Source of the DNA: Lachnospiraceae bacterium UBA7729
Lineage (GTDB): Bacteria; Bacillota; Clostridia; Lachnospirales; Lachnospiraceae
DNA length: 63,120 nucleotides
NCBI GenBank assembly: GCA_002482005.1
Contig: DLFD01000028.1
Span: 1-63,120 of the forward strand
Direction of reading: 5' to 3'
The position numbers and the translations under genes are program-made. Shown in pieces: positions 1 to 7,259 of the stretch (positions within the stretch are counted from its first letter, which is position 1; each line of letters opens with the position of its first letter). The notes under the pieces were generated by a model. That model ran no database searches, was not told the DNA's origin, and saw nothing but the letters and a program-made list of their open reading frames with translations.

Positions 1-80
1 TGCAATTGCCTACAAAATGTATGTGCAACAACCTACAAAAATGCTCTGCAACTTTCTGCAAAAAGGGGTTGCAAAAAACA
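1..80. mobile_element. Probable end of an insertion sequence (IS21-like?)
   Basis: The first 80 bases do not match the expected continuation of the polymerase gene they sit in. TGCAA occurs at 1, 24, 47 and 70, an exact 23-base period, and the first two units also share CTACAAAA. Read outward on the minus strand the segment begins TGTTTTTTGCA at base 80. A TG...CA terminus with several internal repeats next to the tip is typical of IS21-family elements, whose transposase binds such repeats; that family assignment is inference. No transposase gene and no target duplication can be seen because the rest lies outside the window. Confidence 0.5.
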
Positions 81-1615
81 TCCCACCAGAAGGCGGTGAT
101 CATCGGATTGGTTGCCCTCCAGGAATCGACCAGTGGCTGCAGCTCTTCTTCTTTCAGTCCCATATCCAGAGCACCCATTGATTTCAGAGCACCGACGGAT
201 CCACCGTAGCCAAGGGCAAGCTCTGCAATTTTACCCTTCTGCCGGAGGTGACCATTGATCCCGTGTTTGACGACCGGGACGCCGAACATCTGGCTGGCGG
301 AGGCACAGTAGATATCTTTACCCTCTGCAAATATCTTGGAACGCCAGGTCTCGCCGGCGAGATGAGCCAAAACTCTTGCCTCAATGGCGGAGAAGTCGGA
401 TACCACAAATTTGTATCCGGGTCTTGCGATAAATGCGGTCCGAATCAGCTGCGAGAGTGTGTCCGGAATATCGTCATAGAGCATTTCCAGCGTTTCATAA
501 TCTCCAGTGCGTACCAGCTCCCGGGCATCCGCCAGGTCATTCATATGGTTCTGTGGGAGGTTCTGCAGCTGGATCAGCCTGCCTGCCCAGCGGCCGGAGC
601 GATTGGCTCCGTAGAACTGGAACATGCCATGTGCGCGCCCGTCTTTGCAGACTGCATTCTGCATGGCCTGATACTTCTTCACGGAGGATTTTGCCAGCTG
701 CAGGCGAAGCTTTAACGCCTTCCTGATATCGCCGTCGGTCTCCGGGATCATCTGCTTCACATCCTTCTTTCCCAGAGATTCAGCCTCGACGCCGTTCTTG
801 GAGAGCCATTCCTTCATCTGGCTGACGCTGTTCGGATTCTCCAGACCGGTGAGCTGCTGCATCTGGATCATCAGGCTGTCTCTTGATTTCTCATCAAAGG
901 CGATCGCATTATTGACGGCATCCATGTCCAGCTGGATCCCACGGTCGTTGATCTCCTGGTCGAGGTGATATTCTTCCCAGACCTGATCAGGTACCGGATA
1001 GTGGGCAAGTCGCTTCTGGATGGACATCTCCACCTCAACATCACGCTGGTTATAGAACTTGAAGAGGGACCATTTCTCCGGATCGTGCTCCGGGAGATTT
1101 CTGGTTCTGCCGCCGTTTGCCTTCGTCGGCTTGCAGGGAGAGCAGAAGTACCGGATCAGGTCCTTGCCTTCCTTCAGCTTCTGATCCTGAAGGCCCAGTA
1201 CGGCACCAACGCCGGCAAGGGAGAGAGGAAGTCCCAGATAGGCGGACCAGATCATGGTGCATTTCCAGGAAACCGGGTTCAGATACCTGCCTGCCGGATC
1301 CTCAGGTATGCTGTAGCCGGTAAAGTACTGCGGATAGTAACGCTTCAGCCAGTTGGAAAGACAGATCCGCTCAAAGGAAGCGTTGAAGGCCCATTTGGTT
1401 ACATTCTCATCAGATAGTGCTGTGAGGATATCCTCCGGAAGGACTTCGCAGCTTGCCAGGTCGTAGACTCTGACAGGGCTACCGTCAATGGAGACGCCGA
1501 AGAGCAGTATCTCAAACTGATCAGACTCAGCGTATTTGTAGACGCCACATTTACCTATGTCCACATCGCTGTAGGTCTCTAAGTCGATTGACATTTCCTT
1601 GATCATTTTCATCAT
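1..1615 (-). CDS. Phage family A DNA polymerase, 3' end replaced by an insertion
   Basis: A replicative phage polymerase of the PolA superfamily. The N-terminus carries a DnaQ-like 3'-5' exonuclease motif (SIDLETYSD, near residue 12). The polymerase palm shows motif A (SDFSAIEARVLAHLAGE) and motif B (KIAELALGYGGSVG). Homology stops after the tryptophan pair in AFWWDV at about base 81, before motif C (the HDE-type catalytic Asp), and the frame then runs by chance through a repeat-rich segment to the window edge. The gene is therefore probably inactive. Starts at 1615, 1612 or 1606 are possible behind AAAGGA. It is the last visible gene of the leftward replication operon. Confidence 0.85.
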   Translation of the reverse strand, partial: MMKMIKEMSIDLETYSDVDIGKCGVYKYAESDQFEILLFGVSIDGSPVRVYDLASCEVLPEDILTALSDENVTKWAFNASFERICLSNWLKRYYPQYFTGYSIPEDPAGRYLNPVSWKCTMIWSAYLGLPLSLAGVGAVLGLQDQKLKEGKDLIRYFCSPCKPTKANGGRTRNLPEHDPEKWSLFKFYNQRDVEVEMSIQKRLAHYPVPDQVWEEYHLDQEINDRGIQLDMDAVNNAIAFDEKSRDSLMIQMQQLTGLENPNSVSQMKEWLSKNGVEAESLGKKDVKQMIPETDGDIRKALKLRLQLAKSSVKKYQAMQNAVCKDGRAHGMFQFYGANRSGRWAGRLIQLQNLPQNHMNDLADARELVRTGDYETLEMLYDDIPDTLSQLIRTAFIARPGYKFVVSDFSAIEARVLAHLAGETWRSKIFAEGKDIYCASASQMFGVPVVKHGINGHLRQKGKIAELALGYGGSVGALKSMGALDMGLKEEELQPLVDSWRATNPMITAFWWDVFCNPFLQKVAEHFCRLLHIHFVGNC

Positions 1616-1668
1616 CCTTTACTGAAAAGAGAGGCAGCAGGCCGTCAATGCCTGCCGCCTCCCGGAGC

Positions 1669-1884
1669 TTAGCGCCTGTCTTCAAGGAGCTTCTTATACC
1701 GGAGCTGGGACTCCTTGTATTCCAGCTCCTCCCGTTCCTTCCTGCGCTCGTAATCCTCCTTGTCCTGCTGCTTGACCTGCAGCATGAAGCGGATCGCGTA
1801 GATCATGCCGACCAGGATTGCCACGCACATACCACATCCGAGGATATTGAAAACCAGTGTTACGACGTTGTTTGCAAATTCCAT
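1669..1884 (-). CDS. Small single-span membrane protein
   Basis: 71 residues. A hydrophobic stretch at about residues 7-33 (VVTLVFNILGCGMCVAILVG) is followed by a strongly charged, helical, coiled-coil-like tail rich in Lys, Glu and Arg. This predicts a membrane-anchored protein with a cytoplasmic helix. AGAGG lies 9-10 bases before the ATG. It sits between the DUF2815 gene and the polymerase gene in the leftward phage operon, which suggests early expression. I do not recognise a family and give no function. Confidence 0.65.
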   Translation of the reverse strand: MEFANNVVTLVFNILGCGMCVAILVGMIYAIRFMLQVKQQDKEDYERRKEREELEYKESQLRYKKLLEDRR

Positions 1885-1955
1885 GATAGATACCTCTTTT
1901 CTAAAAGCTGTCGCAGGCGGCAGCAGAGCCGCCCGCCCGCATGGATTGTCAGTGA

Positions 1956-2525
1956 TCAGTCGAGAAAGTCGTCGCCGTCGTCCTCAAGACCGGCGAAGTC
2001 ATCCTCAGCTCTGGACTTGCCGCCCAGGGGCTCACCGTCGCGGATCTTCTGAAGATTGTTCAGGCCGCAGGCGATTCCCTTGTTTCCGTTGCTGTTGAAG
2101 GCATAGAGATTGATGCTGGCTCTGCCGTACACGCCGGAGTAGACCTCGGAGCGTTCCAGAATCGGATTTCGGTCCGCGTCCACGATGCCCGGAGCGGTGG
2201 CAGAGTTGGCGTTGATGAAGTAGCTGTTCTTGTAAGCCTCATCGTCCGGTCTTTCCAGATCGCCGTCGCGGAGCGGAGTCTTCAGGGTGGAGAGAGCAGG
2301 AACGGACTTGCCGTTGCCCTTCAGCTTGGACTCACCCTCTTCATAGGCTGCCTGGATCGCGGCCTTGATCTTCTCGATGGTTGCCTTGTCAGACTTCGGG
2401 ATGATCAGGGAGACGCTGTACTTCGGCGCTCCGCCGTTGATGGACTTGGGATCCCAGACATTGGCATAGGACCATCTCGTGTTGACTCCGGTGATCACCT
2501 TGGTAGCATTCATAAACTTATGCAT
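1956..2525 (-). CDS. DUF2815 family, candidate phage ssDNA-binding protein
   Basis: 189 residues matching the DUF2815 phage family in overall pattern (WSYANVWDPKSINGG near the N-terminus, IPKSDKATIEKIKAAI, then GRASINLYAFN). The C-terminus is very acidic and ends DDGDDFLD, the kind of tail that single-stranded-DNA-binding proteins such as T7 gp2.5 and bacterial SSB use to contact polymerases and helicases. The position between a DUF2800 nuclease and the DNA polymerase supports a replication role. A second ATG at codon 5 is an alternative start. The family is recognised with confidence; ssDNA binding is inference. Confidence 0.85.
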   Translation of the reverse strand: MHKFMNATKVITGVNTRWSYANVWDPKSINGGAPKYSVSLIIPKSDKATIEKIKAAIQAAYEEGESKLKGNGKSVPALSTLKTPLRDGDLERPDDEAYKNSYFINANSATAPGIVDADRNPILERSEVYSGVYGRASINLYAFNSNGNKGIACGLNNLQKIRDGEPLGGKSRAEDDFAGLEDDGDDFLD

Positions 2526-2539
2526 AATTCATTTCCTCC

Positions 2540-3661
2540 TTAATTTTCGTTGAAATCATCTTTTGCTGTATTGAGTGCCGGCCGCTTGTCGGACACGGGC
2601 ACCAGTGTCGGTTTTCCCTGAGGCTTTGTGATGAGAGCACTCAGAAGCTCATTGAACTTCTTCTTTCCCAAGAGGGAAGTCATGGCTGTGATCCCGAGAA
2701 GCCTCTTCTCATATGGATCGTAGCCGGCAGCCTTTACCTTCTCAGCGACAGCTGCTTCATCGGAATACTTCCTGTTGGACTTTCCGGCGACGACCTTGAA
2801 GCCGTCATATTCCACACCGGAGAGAGCCTGCTGAAGAGCGTAGTCCTTGATGTCATTTGCCCAGGCGGTCAGTTCATCGATCTGCGGCAGGATAGCTGCA
2901 ATCTCAGAGTTCTCCAGCATGGCTGGCATCTCGAAATCATACTTTGCAAGATCCAGGTTGTACTCCGCCCGCTTCCTGCAGGTCGCCTTGACCTTGCAGA
3001 ACTGGCAGTGGTCACCTGCCTTGAACTCGCCCTTTCCGTCATAGGCAAGAGCCGCTGTCGGCTTCAGGACTGCCTCAGCCCAGTGCAGGAGATCCTTTTT
3101 ACTGATCTCGAAGGTGCTGATATTCTCCCGGCGGGGCTGAAAGATCGTCAGTTTCACTGTCCCGATGTCATAGAGGCAGTCATACTGATCGACGGCACCA
3201 AGGGCGTAGCACATCATCTGTGGATTCTCATGAGCATCCACCAGGACGCCAAGGCCGTATTTGAAATCAATGATGTGCAGCACATCGTCTGCGATGATCA
3301 CGCAGTCACCGGTTCCGAAGCCCTCCGGTACCCATTTGGAGAAATCCAGCTTTTCCTCGACCAGGACCAGCGGATCCCGGCAGTGCTTCTTTGCTTCTTC
3401 GACCTGCTCGATCACGTAGGAGCAGTACTGATCTGTGCATTCATCCATTTCGCTGTCGAAGTAGGTCAGGTTCTCGGTCGGATCTGTCGGGCTTCTTCCC
3501 AGATGTTTCTCGACCTTGTACTCGCAGAGGGCATGTGCGTCCGTGCCCTGCTGAGCGTAAGGACTTCCGCTGTCCACGATGCCGGCACACAGCTTTGCAC
3601 TGGGCGGGCATTCAAGCCATCTGTGGCTGGAGGAAGCAGAGAGATAAGCGTGCTTAGGCAT
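2540..3661 (-). CDS. DUF2800 protein, PD-(D/E)XK nuclease with probable Fe-S cluster
   Basis: 373 residues of the DUF2800 family, related to the RecB/Cas4/AddB nuclease fold. Visible motifs are GTDAHALCEYKV (the helix I Glu/His region), GTGDCVIIAD followed by IIDFKYG (catalytic D...DxK), and QMMCYALGA (the QxxxY-type motif). A cysteine group near residue 222 (CQFCKVKATC) resembles the C-terminal cysteines that hold a 4Fe-4S cluster in Cas4-like nucleases. The likely role is DNA end processing or single-strand annealing recombination together with DUF2815. The start overlaps the stop of the upstream gene by 8 bases, indicating translational coupling. Confidence 0.85.
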   Translation of the reverse strand: MPKHAYLSASSSHRWLECPPSAKLCAGIVDSGSPYAQQGTDAHALCEYKVEKHLGRSPTDPTENLTYFDSEMDECTDQYCSYVIEQVEEAKKHCRDPLVLVEEKLDFSKWVPEGFGTGDCVIIADDVLHIIDFKYGLGVLVDAHENPQMMCYALGAVDQYDCLYDIGTVKLTIFQPRRENISTFEISKKDLLHWAEAVLKPTAALAYDGKGEFKAGDHCQFCKVKATCRKRAEYNLDLAKYDFEMPAMLENSEIAAILPQIDELTAWANDIKDYALQQALSGVEYDGFKVVAGKSNRKYSDEAAVAEKVKAAGYDPYEKRLLGITAMTSLLGKKKFNELLSALITKPQGKPTLVPVSDKRPALNTAKDDFNEN

Positions 3662-4007
3662 CGGTCAGTCCCTCCAGTTCCTTCACAAGCGCCGGATAGC
3701 TCTCAGCCGGAATATCCTTCAGCGTGCCTCCGTTTCCATATTTCTGTACGAGGCCCTTCACTGCCGCCTTGAACCGGCCGTCTGCTTCATTGGCCTTTGC
3801 TGCCAGGAGCCCTCTGACGTCTTCCTTGGAATAGGTCCTTGGATTCTCTGCAGTAGGCGCTTCCTTCTTCGGGGCGGCTTCGGCTGTCGGCTTTATTTCC
3901 TCCTCAGTGGAGTAGAAGGCCTTGAGAGCCTTGCCGGTCTCGATCAGGGTTTCTCCGCAGGTAATTAGATTGTCGATCACCTGGGAGAGCTCATTCATTT
4001 TCCCCAT
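3654..4007 (-). CDS. Phage hypothetical protein, early replication operon
   Basis: 117 residues: an N-terminal helical segment, a charged low-complexity linker rich in Glu, Ala, Pro and Lys (about residues 33-58), and a C-terminal part (YSKEDVRGLLAAKANEADG) typical of small proteins placed before DUF2800 in Clostridial phages. No catalytic motif is visible. It overlaps the 52-residue ORF upstream and the DUF2800 gene downstream, so the three genes are probably translated together. Function unknown. Confidence 0.75.
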   Translation of the reverse strand: MGKMNELSQVIDNLITCGETLIETGKALKAFYSTEEEIKPTAEAAPKKEAPTAENPRTYSKEDVRGLLAAKANEADGRFKAAVKGLVQKYGNGGTLKDIPAESYPALVKELEGLTDA

Positions 4008-4149
4008 CCTTGTCTCCTTCCTTTGTCAATTCCTTCTGTAATTTGCTTGCGAGTCGCTTTGCCACAACGCTGATGGCGATCAGGGTATCGATAAGATCCT
4101 CATCGTCGCGGGTCATGGGAGCGGCTCTGTTCATGTTGGCTTCGCTCAT
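3991..4149 (-). CDS. 52-residue leader ORF of the leftward replication operon
   Basis: A short ORF from ATG at 4149 to TGA at 3991, preceded by an excellent ribosome binding site (AGAAAGGAGG, about 6 bases upstream). The product has an acidic/helical pattern (RDDEDLIDTLIAISVVAKRL) and a charged C-terminus. It overlaps the next gene by 17 bases in another frame. It is the first gene after the divergent promoter region and follows the minus-strand copy of the GCGGAA-N10 motif. Function unknown. Confidence 0.6.
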   Translation of the reverse strand: MSEANMNRAAPMTRDDEDLIDTLIAISVVAKRLASKLQKELTKEGDKDGENE

Positions 4150-4187
4150 GTCTGCCTCCTTTCTGCGGGACTTCCTGTCCCTTACAG

Positions 4188-4220
4188 TCCTTAAAGTTCC
4201 CCCGGCAGGGAAAATTCCGC
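4188..4220 (-). promoter_or_regulatory. Conserved operon-start motif, copy 1 (leftward)
   Basis: Read on the minus strand: GCGGAA, ten bases, then CGGGGGAACTTTAAGGA. The same layout occurs at 4309-4349 and 29642-29682. The motif ends 39 bases before the start codon at 4149, and a hairpin (GGGAC-AGGAA-GTCCC) lies between motif and ribosome binding site. GCGGAA and ACTTTA are 17 bases apart, the usual -35/-10 distance, but neither matches the sigma-A consensus. A promoter for a phage-encoded or alternative factor, or an operator, is inferred. Confidence 0.55.
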
Positions 4221-4308
4221 TGCTTTCGGAAAATTTTTCAAAAGAGTGAAACGACGATTCCGCATTTATAAGGAAGCGATTCAGAGCTTCTGAAAAAATC
4301 TGCCGAAG

Positions 4309-4349
4309 GAGCGGAAAAAACAGGCGCGGGGGAACTTTAAGGAGTAGGA
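4309..4349 (+). promoter_or_regulatory. Conserved operon-start motif, copy 2 (rightward)
   Basis: GAGCGGAAAAAA, six bases, then the 17-base core CGGGGGAACTTTAAGGA and GTAGGA. It shares this order and exact spacing with 29642-29682. A strong hairpin (GAGCTT-TC-AAGCTC inside AGTAG/CTACT) follows, then AAGGAGG and the start codon at 4386, 37 bases after the motif. Together with copy 1 it forms a back-to-back pair in the 236-base gap between the divergent replication operons. Confidence 0.6.
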
Positions 4350-4385
4350 GCTTTCAAGCTCACTACTTACAAGGAGGTCTAAGGA

Positions 4386-6680
4386 ATGAAGCTGGTTTTA
4401 CAGACAGCCAGAGTGACTCAAGACGCGAAGAACTGCCTTTATCCGAATACGGTGGAGGTCACGGGTCCGGAGGAGCTGCAGCAGGCGGTGAGGTTTGACC
4501 ATGTGTGCGCGGTTTATAAGAAGAACTACCGCAGCATTGAGAACTTCCTCAGGTCCAACGTTCTGGTCATGGATATAGACAATGACCACACAGAGGATCC
4601 GGGCGAGTGGATCACCTTCGAAAAGCTGGAGGACCTGTTCGGGGATATGAATTACGCGGTTGTTCCCAGCAGGCATCATATGCTGCCGAAGGATAGCTAC
4701 GGCCCCAGACCCAGGATGCACATCTATTTCGAGATCGCTGAGACGACGGATCCGGATTATTACGCCGGACTGAAGGAAGCGCTGCAGAGGAAGTATCCCT
4801 TCTTTGATGACAATGCCCTGGATGCGGCAAGATTCATCTTCGGCTCGGACAGTGATGACATCGTCTGGCATGAGGGCTGGACGGCGATTGACGAGGAGAC
4901 GGAGGTTGTCATTAAGAAGGAAGAGACGGTGCCTTCGCAAAAGAAGCCTGCAGTCAGGAGCCTGGACGGGACGATCCGGCAGGGTAACCGGAACAATACA
5001 CTGTCCCATTTCGCCGGGAGAGCCCTGAAGCGGTTCGGGGAAACAGATAAGGCGAGGCAGATCTTTCTGGATGAAGCCCTGAAATGTGATCCGCCGCTTT
5101 CCAACGCGGAGCTGAAGACCATATGGAATTCTGCCCTGAAGTTCTATCGAAAGAAGGTCCAGAGCGCGGACGGATATGTGCCGCCGGAGCAGTATGACGC
5201 GGACTTTGACGATTCTCTGAAGCCGGCGGACTACTCCGACGTCGGAGAGGCCAAGGCCTTCACGAAGGAATATGGCGGAGAGCTCCGCTTCTCTGAGGCA
5301 ACGGATTTCCTCCGATACGATGGCGAAGCCTGGATCGAGGACAGACAGCTGGCGGTCGGAGCCATGGTAGAGTTTCTGGATCTGCAGCTTGCGGATGCGC
5401 AGGATCAGGTCCAGAGGGCGAAGGATGCGCTGATCCAGAGCGGCGTTCCGAAGGAGACCGTGATCGCCGGCGGGAAGACGCTGGAGAAGGCTGTCTCCGG
5501 AGATCAGCAGCTGAGGCTCCTTTTTGCTCTTCTGGCGGCAAAGACATATCTGGCTTTCGTCATGAAGCGTCGGGATTACAAGTACGCGATGAATGCCATG
5601 AATTTCACCAAGGCCATGGTGGCAGTCGGCGTGGATGATCTGGACAAGGATCCGAATCTCCTCAATACGCCGTATGCGACCTTCAACCTGGCAAAGGGCA
5701 TGGCAGGAGATCAGCCCCATGATCCGGCGGATCTCATCACGAAGCTGACAGCCTGCTCTCCCTCGGATGAAGGGAAGAACCTATGGGAGGAATCCATTCA
5801 GCTTTTCTTCCAGGGAGACCAGGAGCTGATCGACTATGTACAGTTGGTTGTCGGTATGGCTGCAGTCGGCAAGGTCTATCAGGAGCATCTCATCATCGCC
5901 TATGGCGGAGGTGCCAACGGCAAGTCCACCTTCTGGAACACGATCTCCAGAGTGTTGGGAACCTATAGCGGAAAGCTGTCCGCAGAGACCCTGACCATGA
6001 ACTGCAAGAGGAATGTGAAGCCGGAAATGGCGGAGCTGAAGGGCAAGCGCCTCATCATTGCCTCCGAGATGGAGGAGGGCATGAGGCTCAATACCTCTGT
6101 TGTGAAGCAGCTCTGCTCTACAGATGAGATCTTCGCGGAGAAGAAATACAAGGCGCCCTTTTCCTTCACGCCGTCCCATACGCTGGTCCTTTACACGAAC
6201 CACCTGCCCAAGGTCGGCGCCAATGACGACGGGATCTGGAGACGACTGATCGTCATTCCCTTCAATGCCAAGATCGTCGGCGACAGCGATATCAAGAACT
6301 ACGCGGATTATCTCTATGAGAAGGCCGGCGGCTACATCCTGAAGTGGATCATCGAGGGAGCCCAGAAGGCGATTGCTCTGCACTTCAAGACAGAGCTGCC
6401 GCAGGTCGTGAAGGCAGCGATTGAAGACTATCGGGAGGACAACGACTGGCTGGGGCATTTCCTGGCAGAGTGCTGTGAGACCGGCAAGGACCTGACAGAG
6501 AAATCCGGGGAGCTGTATCAGCAGTACCGGGTCTATTGCATCCAGAACGGAGAGTATACCCGCAGCACCACGGACTTTTATACGGCGATCGAGAAGGCTG
6601 GCTATGTCAGAAGGAAGACGAACGCAGGGATTCTCGTGCATGGACTGAAGCTCAGATCCGGCGAGGATTTCCTGGATTAA
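4386..6680 (+). CDS. Phage primase-helicase (PrimPol / D5 family)
   Basis: 764 residues. The N-terminal third resembles an archaeo-eukaryotic-type primase: VLVMDIDNDHT holds a DxD-like metal site and PSRHHM a downstream His. A PriCT-like linker domain follows (GNRNNTLSHFAGRALKRFG ... FLDEALKCDPPLSNAEL). The C-terminal half is a D5/P4-type superfamily 3 helicase with Walker A GGGANGKSTFW, a Walker B-like region around KGKRLIIASEMEEG, and the sensor-like LYTNHLPKV. It would prime and unwind DNA at the phage origin. AAGGAGG lies 11 bases before the ATG. Repeats that may form the origin follow directly. Confidence 0.9.
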   Translation: MKLVLQTARVTQDAKNCLYPNTVEVTGPEELQQAVRFDHVCAVYKKNYRSIENFLRSNVLVMDIDNDHTEDPGEWITFEKLEDLFGDMNYAVVPSRHHMLPKDSYGPRPRMHIYFEIAETTDPDYYAGLKEALQRKYPFFDDNALDAARFIFGSDSDDIVWHEGWTAIDEETEVVIKKEETVPSQKKPAVRSLDGTIRQGNRNNTLSHFAGRALKRFGETDKARQIFLDEALKCDPPLSNAELKTIWNSALKFYRKKVQSADGYVPPEQYDADFDDSLKPADYSDVGEAKAFTKEYGGELRFSEATDFLRYDGEAWIEDRQLAVGAMVEFLDLQLADAQDQVQRAKDALIQSGVPKETVIAGGKTLEKAVSGDQQLRLLFALLAAKTYLAFVMKRRDYKYAMNAMNFTKAMVAVGVDDLDKDPNLLNTPYATFNLAKGMAGDQPHDPADLITKLTACSPSDEGKNLWEESIQLFFQGDQELIDYVQLVVGMAAVGKVYQEHLIIAYGGGANGKSTFWNTISRVLGTYSGKLSAETLTMNCKRNVKPEMAELKGKRLIIASEMEEGMRLNTSVVKQLCSTDEIFAEKKYKAPFSFTPSHTLVLYTNHLPKVGANDDGIWRRLIVIPFNAKIVGDSDIKNYADYLYEKAGGYILKWIIEGAQKAIALHFKTELPQVVKAAIEDYREDNDWLGHFLAECCETGKDLTEKSGELYQQYRVYCIQNGEYTRSTTDFYTAIEKAGYVRRKTNAGILVHGLKLRSGEDFLD

Positions 6681-6955
6681 AGGTGCAGGTCGATGCAGGT
6701 CGTGAAGGTCGATTCCAGAACCCTTTCGGCAGGAGCGCAGGTTGTGCAGGTCGTTGGTAAGACTTTTTCAGAACCGATGCAGCTCGTGCAGGTCATTTGC
6801 AGAAGTGATTTTTAAGGATCAGATTTTCAGGAATGTTGATTTTAAGCCATTTGTGCAGGTCGTGAAGGTCATTTCCCAAAGTTACCTTATAGAGGATTTT
6901 CAGAGAAAAATGCCCTATAGAGAAGTTTATACTACGACCTTCACGACCTGCACTT
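6673..6955. repeat. Iteron-like TGCAGGTCG array, candidate phage replication origin
   Basis: This 292-base gap between primase and VRR-NUC genes holds no convincing gene. GTGCAGGTCG-type words occur near 6673, 6684, 6744, 6786 and 6853. The longest form, GTGCAGGTCGTGAAGGTC, is present at 6853 and again in inverted orientation as GACCTTCACGACCTGCAC at about 6937-6954, so the array is closed by a facing copy. Iterons beside the primase gene are a common layout of phage and plasmid origins. Origin function is inferred from position and repeat structure. Confidence 0.55.
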
Positions 6956-6977
6956 TCGGCAATGATGGAGGATGGCG

Positions 6978-7259
6978 ATGCGGGAAAAAGTGATTGAGCA
7001 GAAATTAGTCTCTGAGGTCAAAAGGCGGGGCGGGATCTGTCCGAAGTGGGTGAGTCCCGGATATGACGGAATGCCGGACCGGATCGTCTTGCTGCCAGAT
7101 CGCCATTTCGGCTTTGTAGAGGTGAAGGCTCCGGGGCAGAAGCCAAGACCTCTGCAGCTGGCAAGACATAAGCTTCTCAGGGAGCTTGGGTATCCCACCC
7201 ACATTCTTGACGGAGTAGAGCAGATCGGAGGAATCCTAGATGAAATACAGTCCACATGA
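6978..7259 (+). CDS. VRR-NUC domain nuclease
   Basis: 93 residues of the small stand-alone VRR-NUC family (PD-(D/E)XK superfamily, as in FAN1 and many phages). Seen: the N-terminal Glu region KVIEQKLVSEVKRRGG, the catalytic GMPDRIVLLP and FVEVKAPGQ (D...ExK), and LQLARHKLLRELG. It probably cuts branched or structured DNA during replication or packaging. ATG at 6972 is also possible, but GGAGG ends at about 6971, so the in-frame ATG at 6978 has the better spacing. The end overlaps the helicase gene by 20 bases. Confidence 0.85.
   Translation: MREKVIEQKLVSEVKRRGGICPKWVSPGYDGMPDRIVLLPDRHFGFVEVKAPGQKPRPLQLARHKLLRELGYPTHILDGVEQIGGILDEIQST

Noticed and set aside
4398..5720. A 440-codon open frame on the minus strand inside the primase-helicase gene
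   Set aside because: It is antisense to a gene with clear domain motifs, has no ribosome binding site and reads like a frame shadow. The same holds for long antisense frames at 5781-6641, 7177-7938, 10332-11126, 25072-26082, 38174-39184, 39263-40195 and 53616-54407.
6673..6955. Possible CRISPR array in the TGCAGGTCG repeats
   Set aside because: Repeats are only about 10-18 bases, irregularly spaced, partly inverted, and no cas genes are present.
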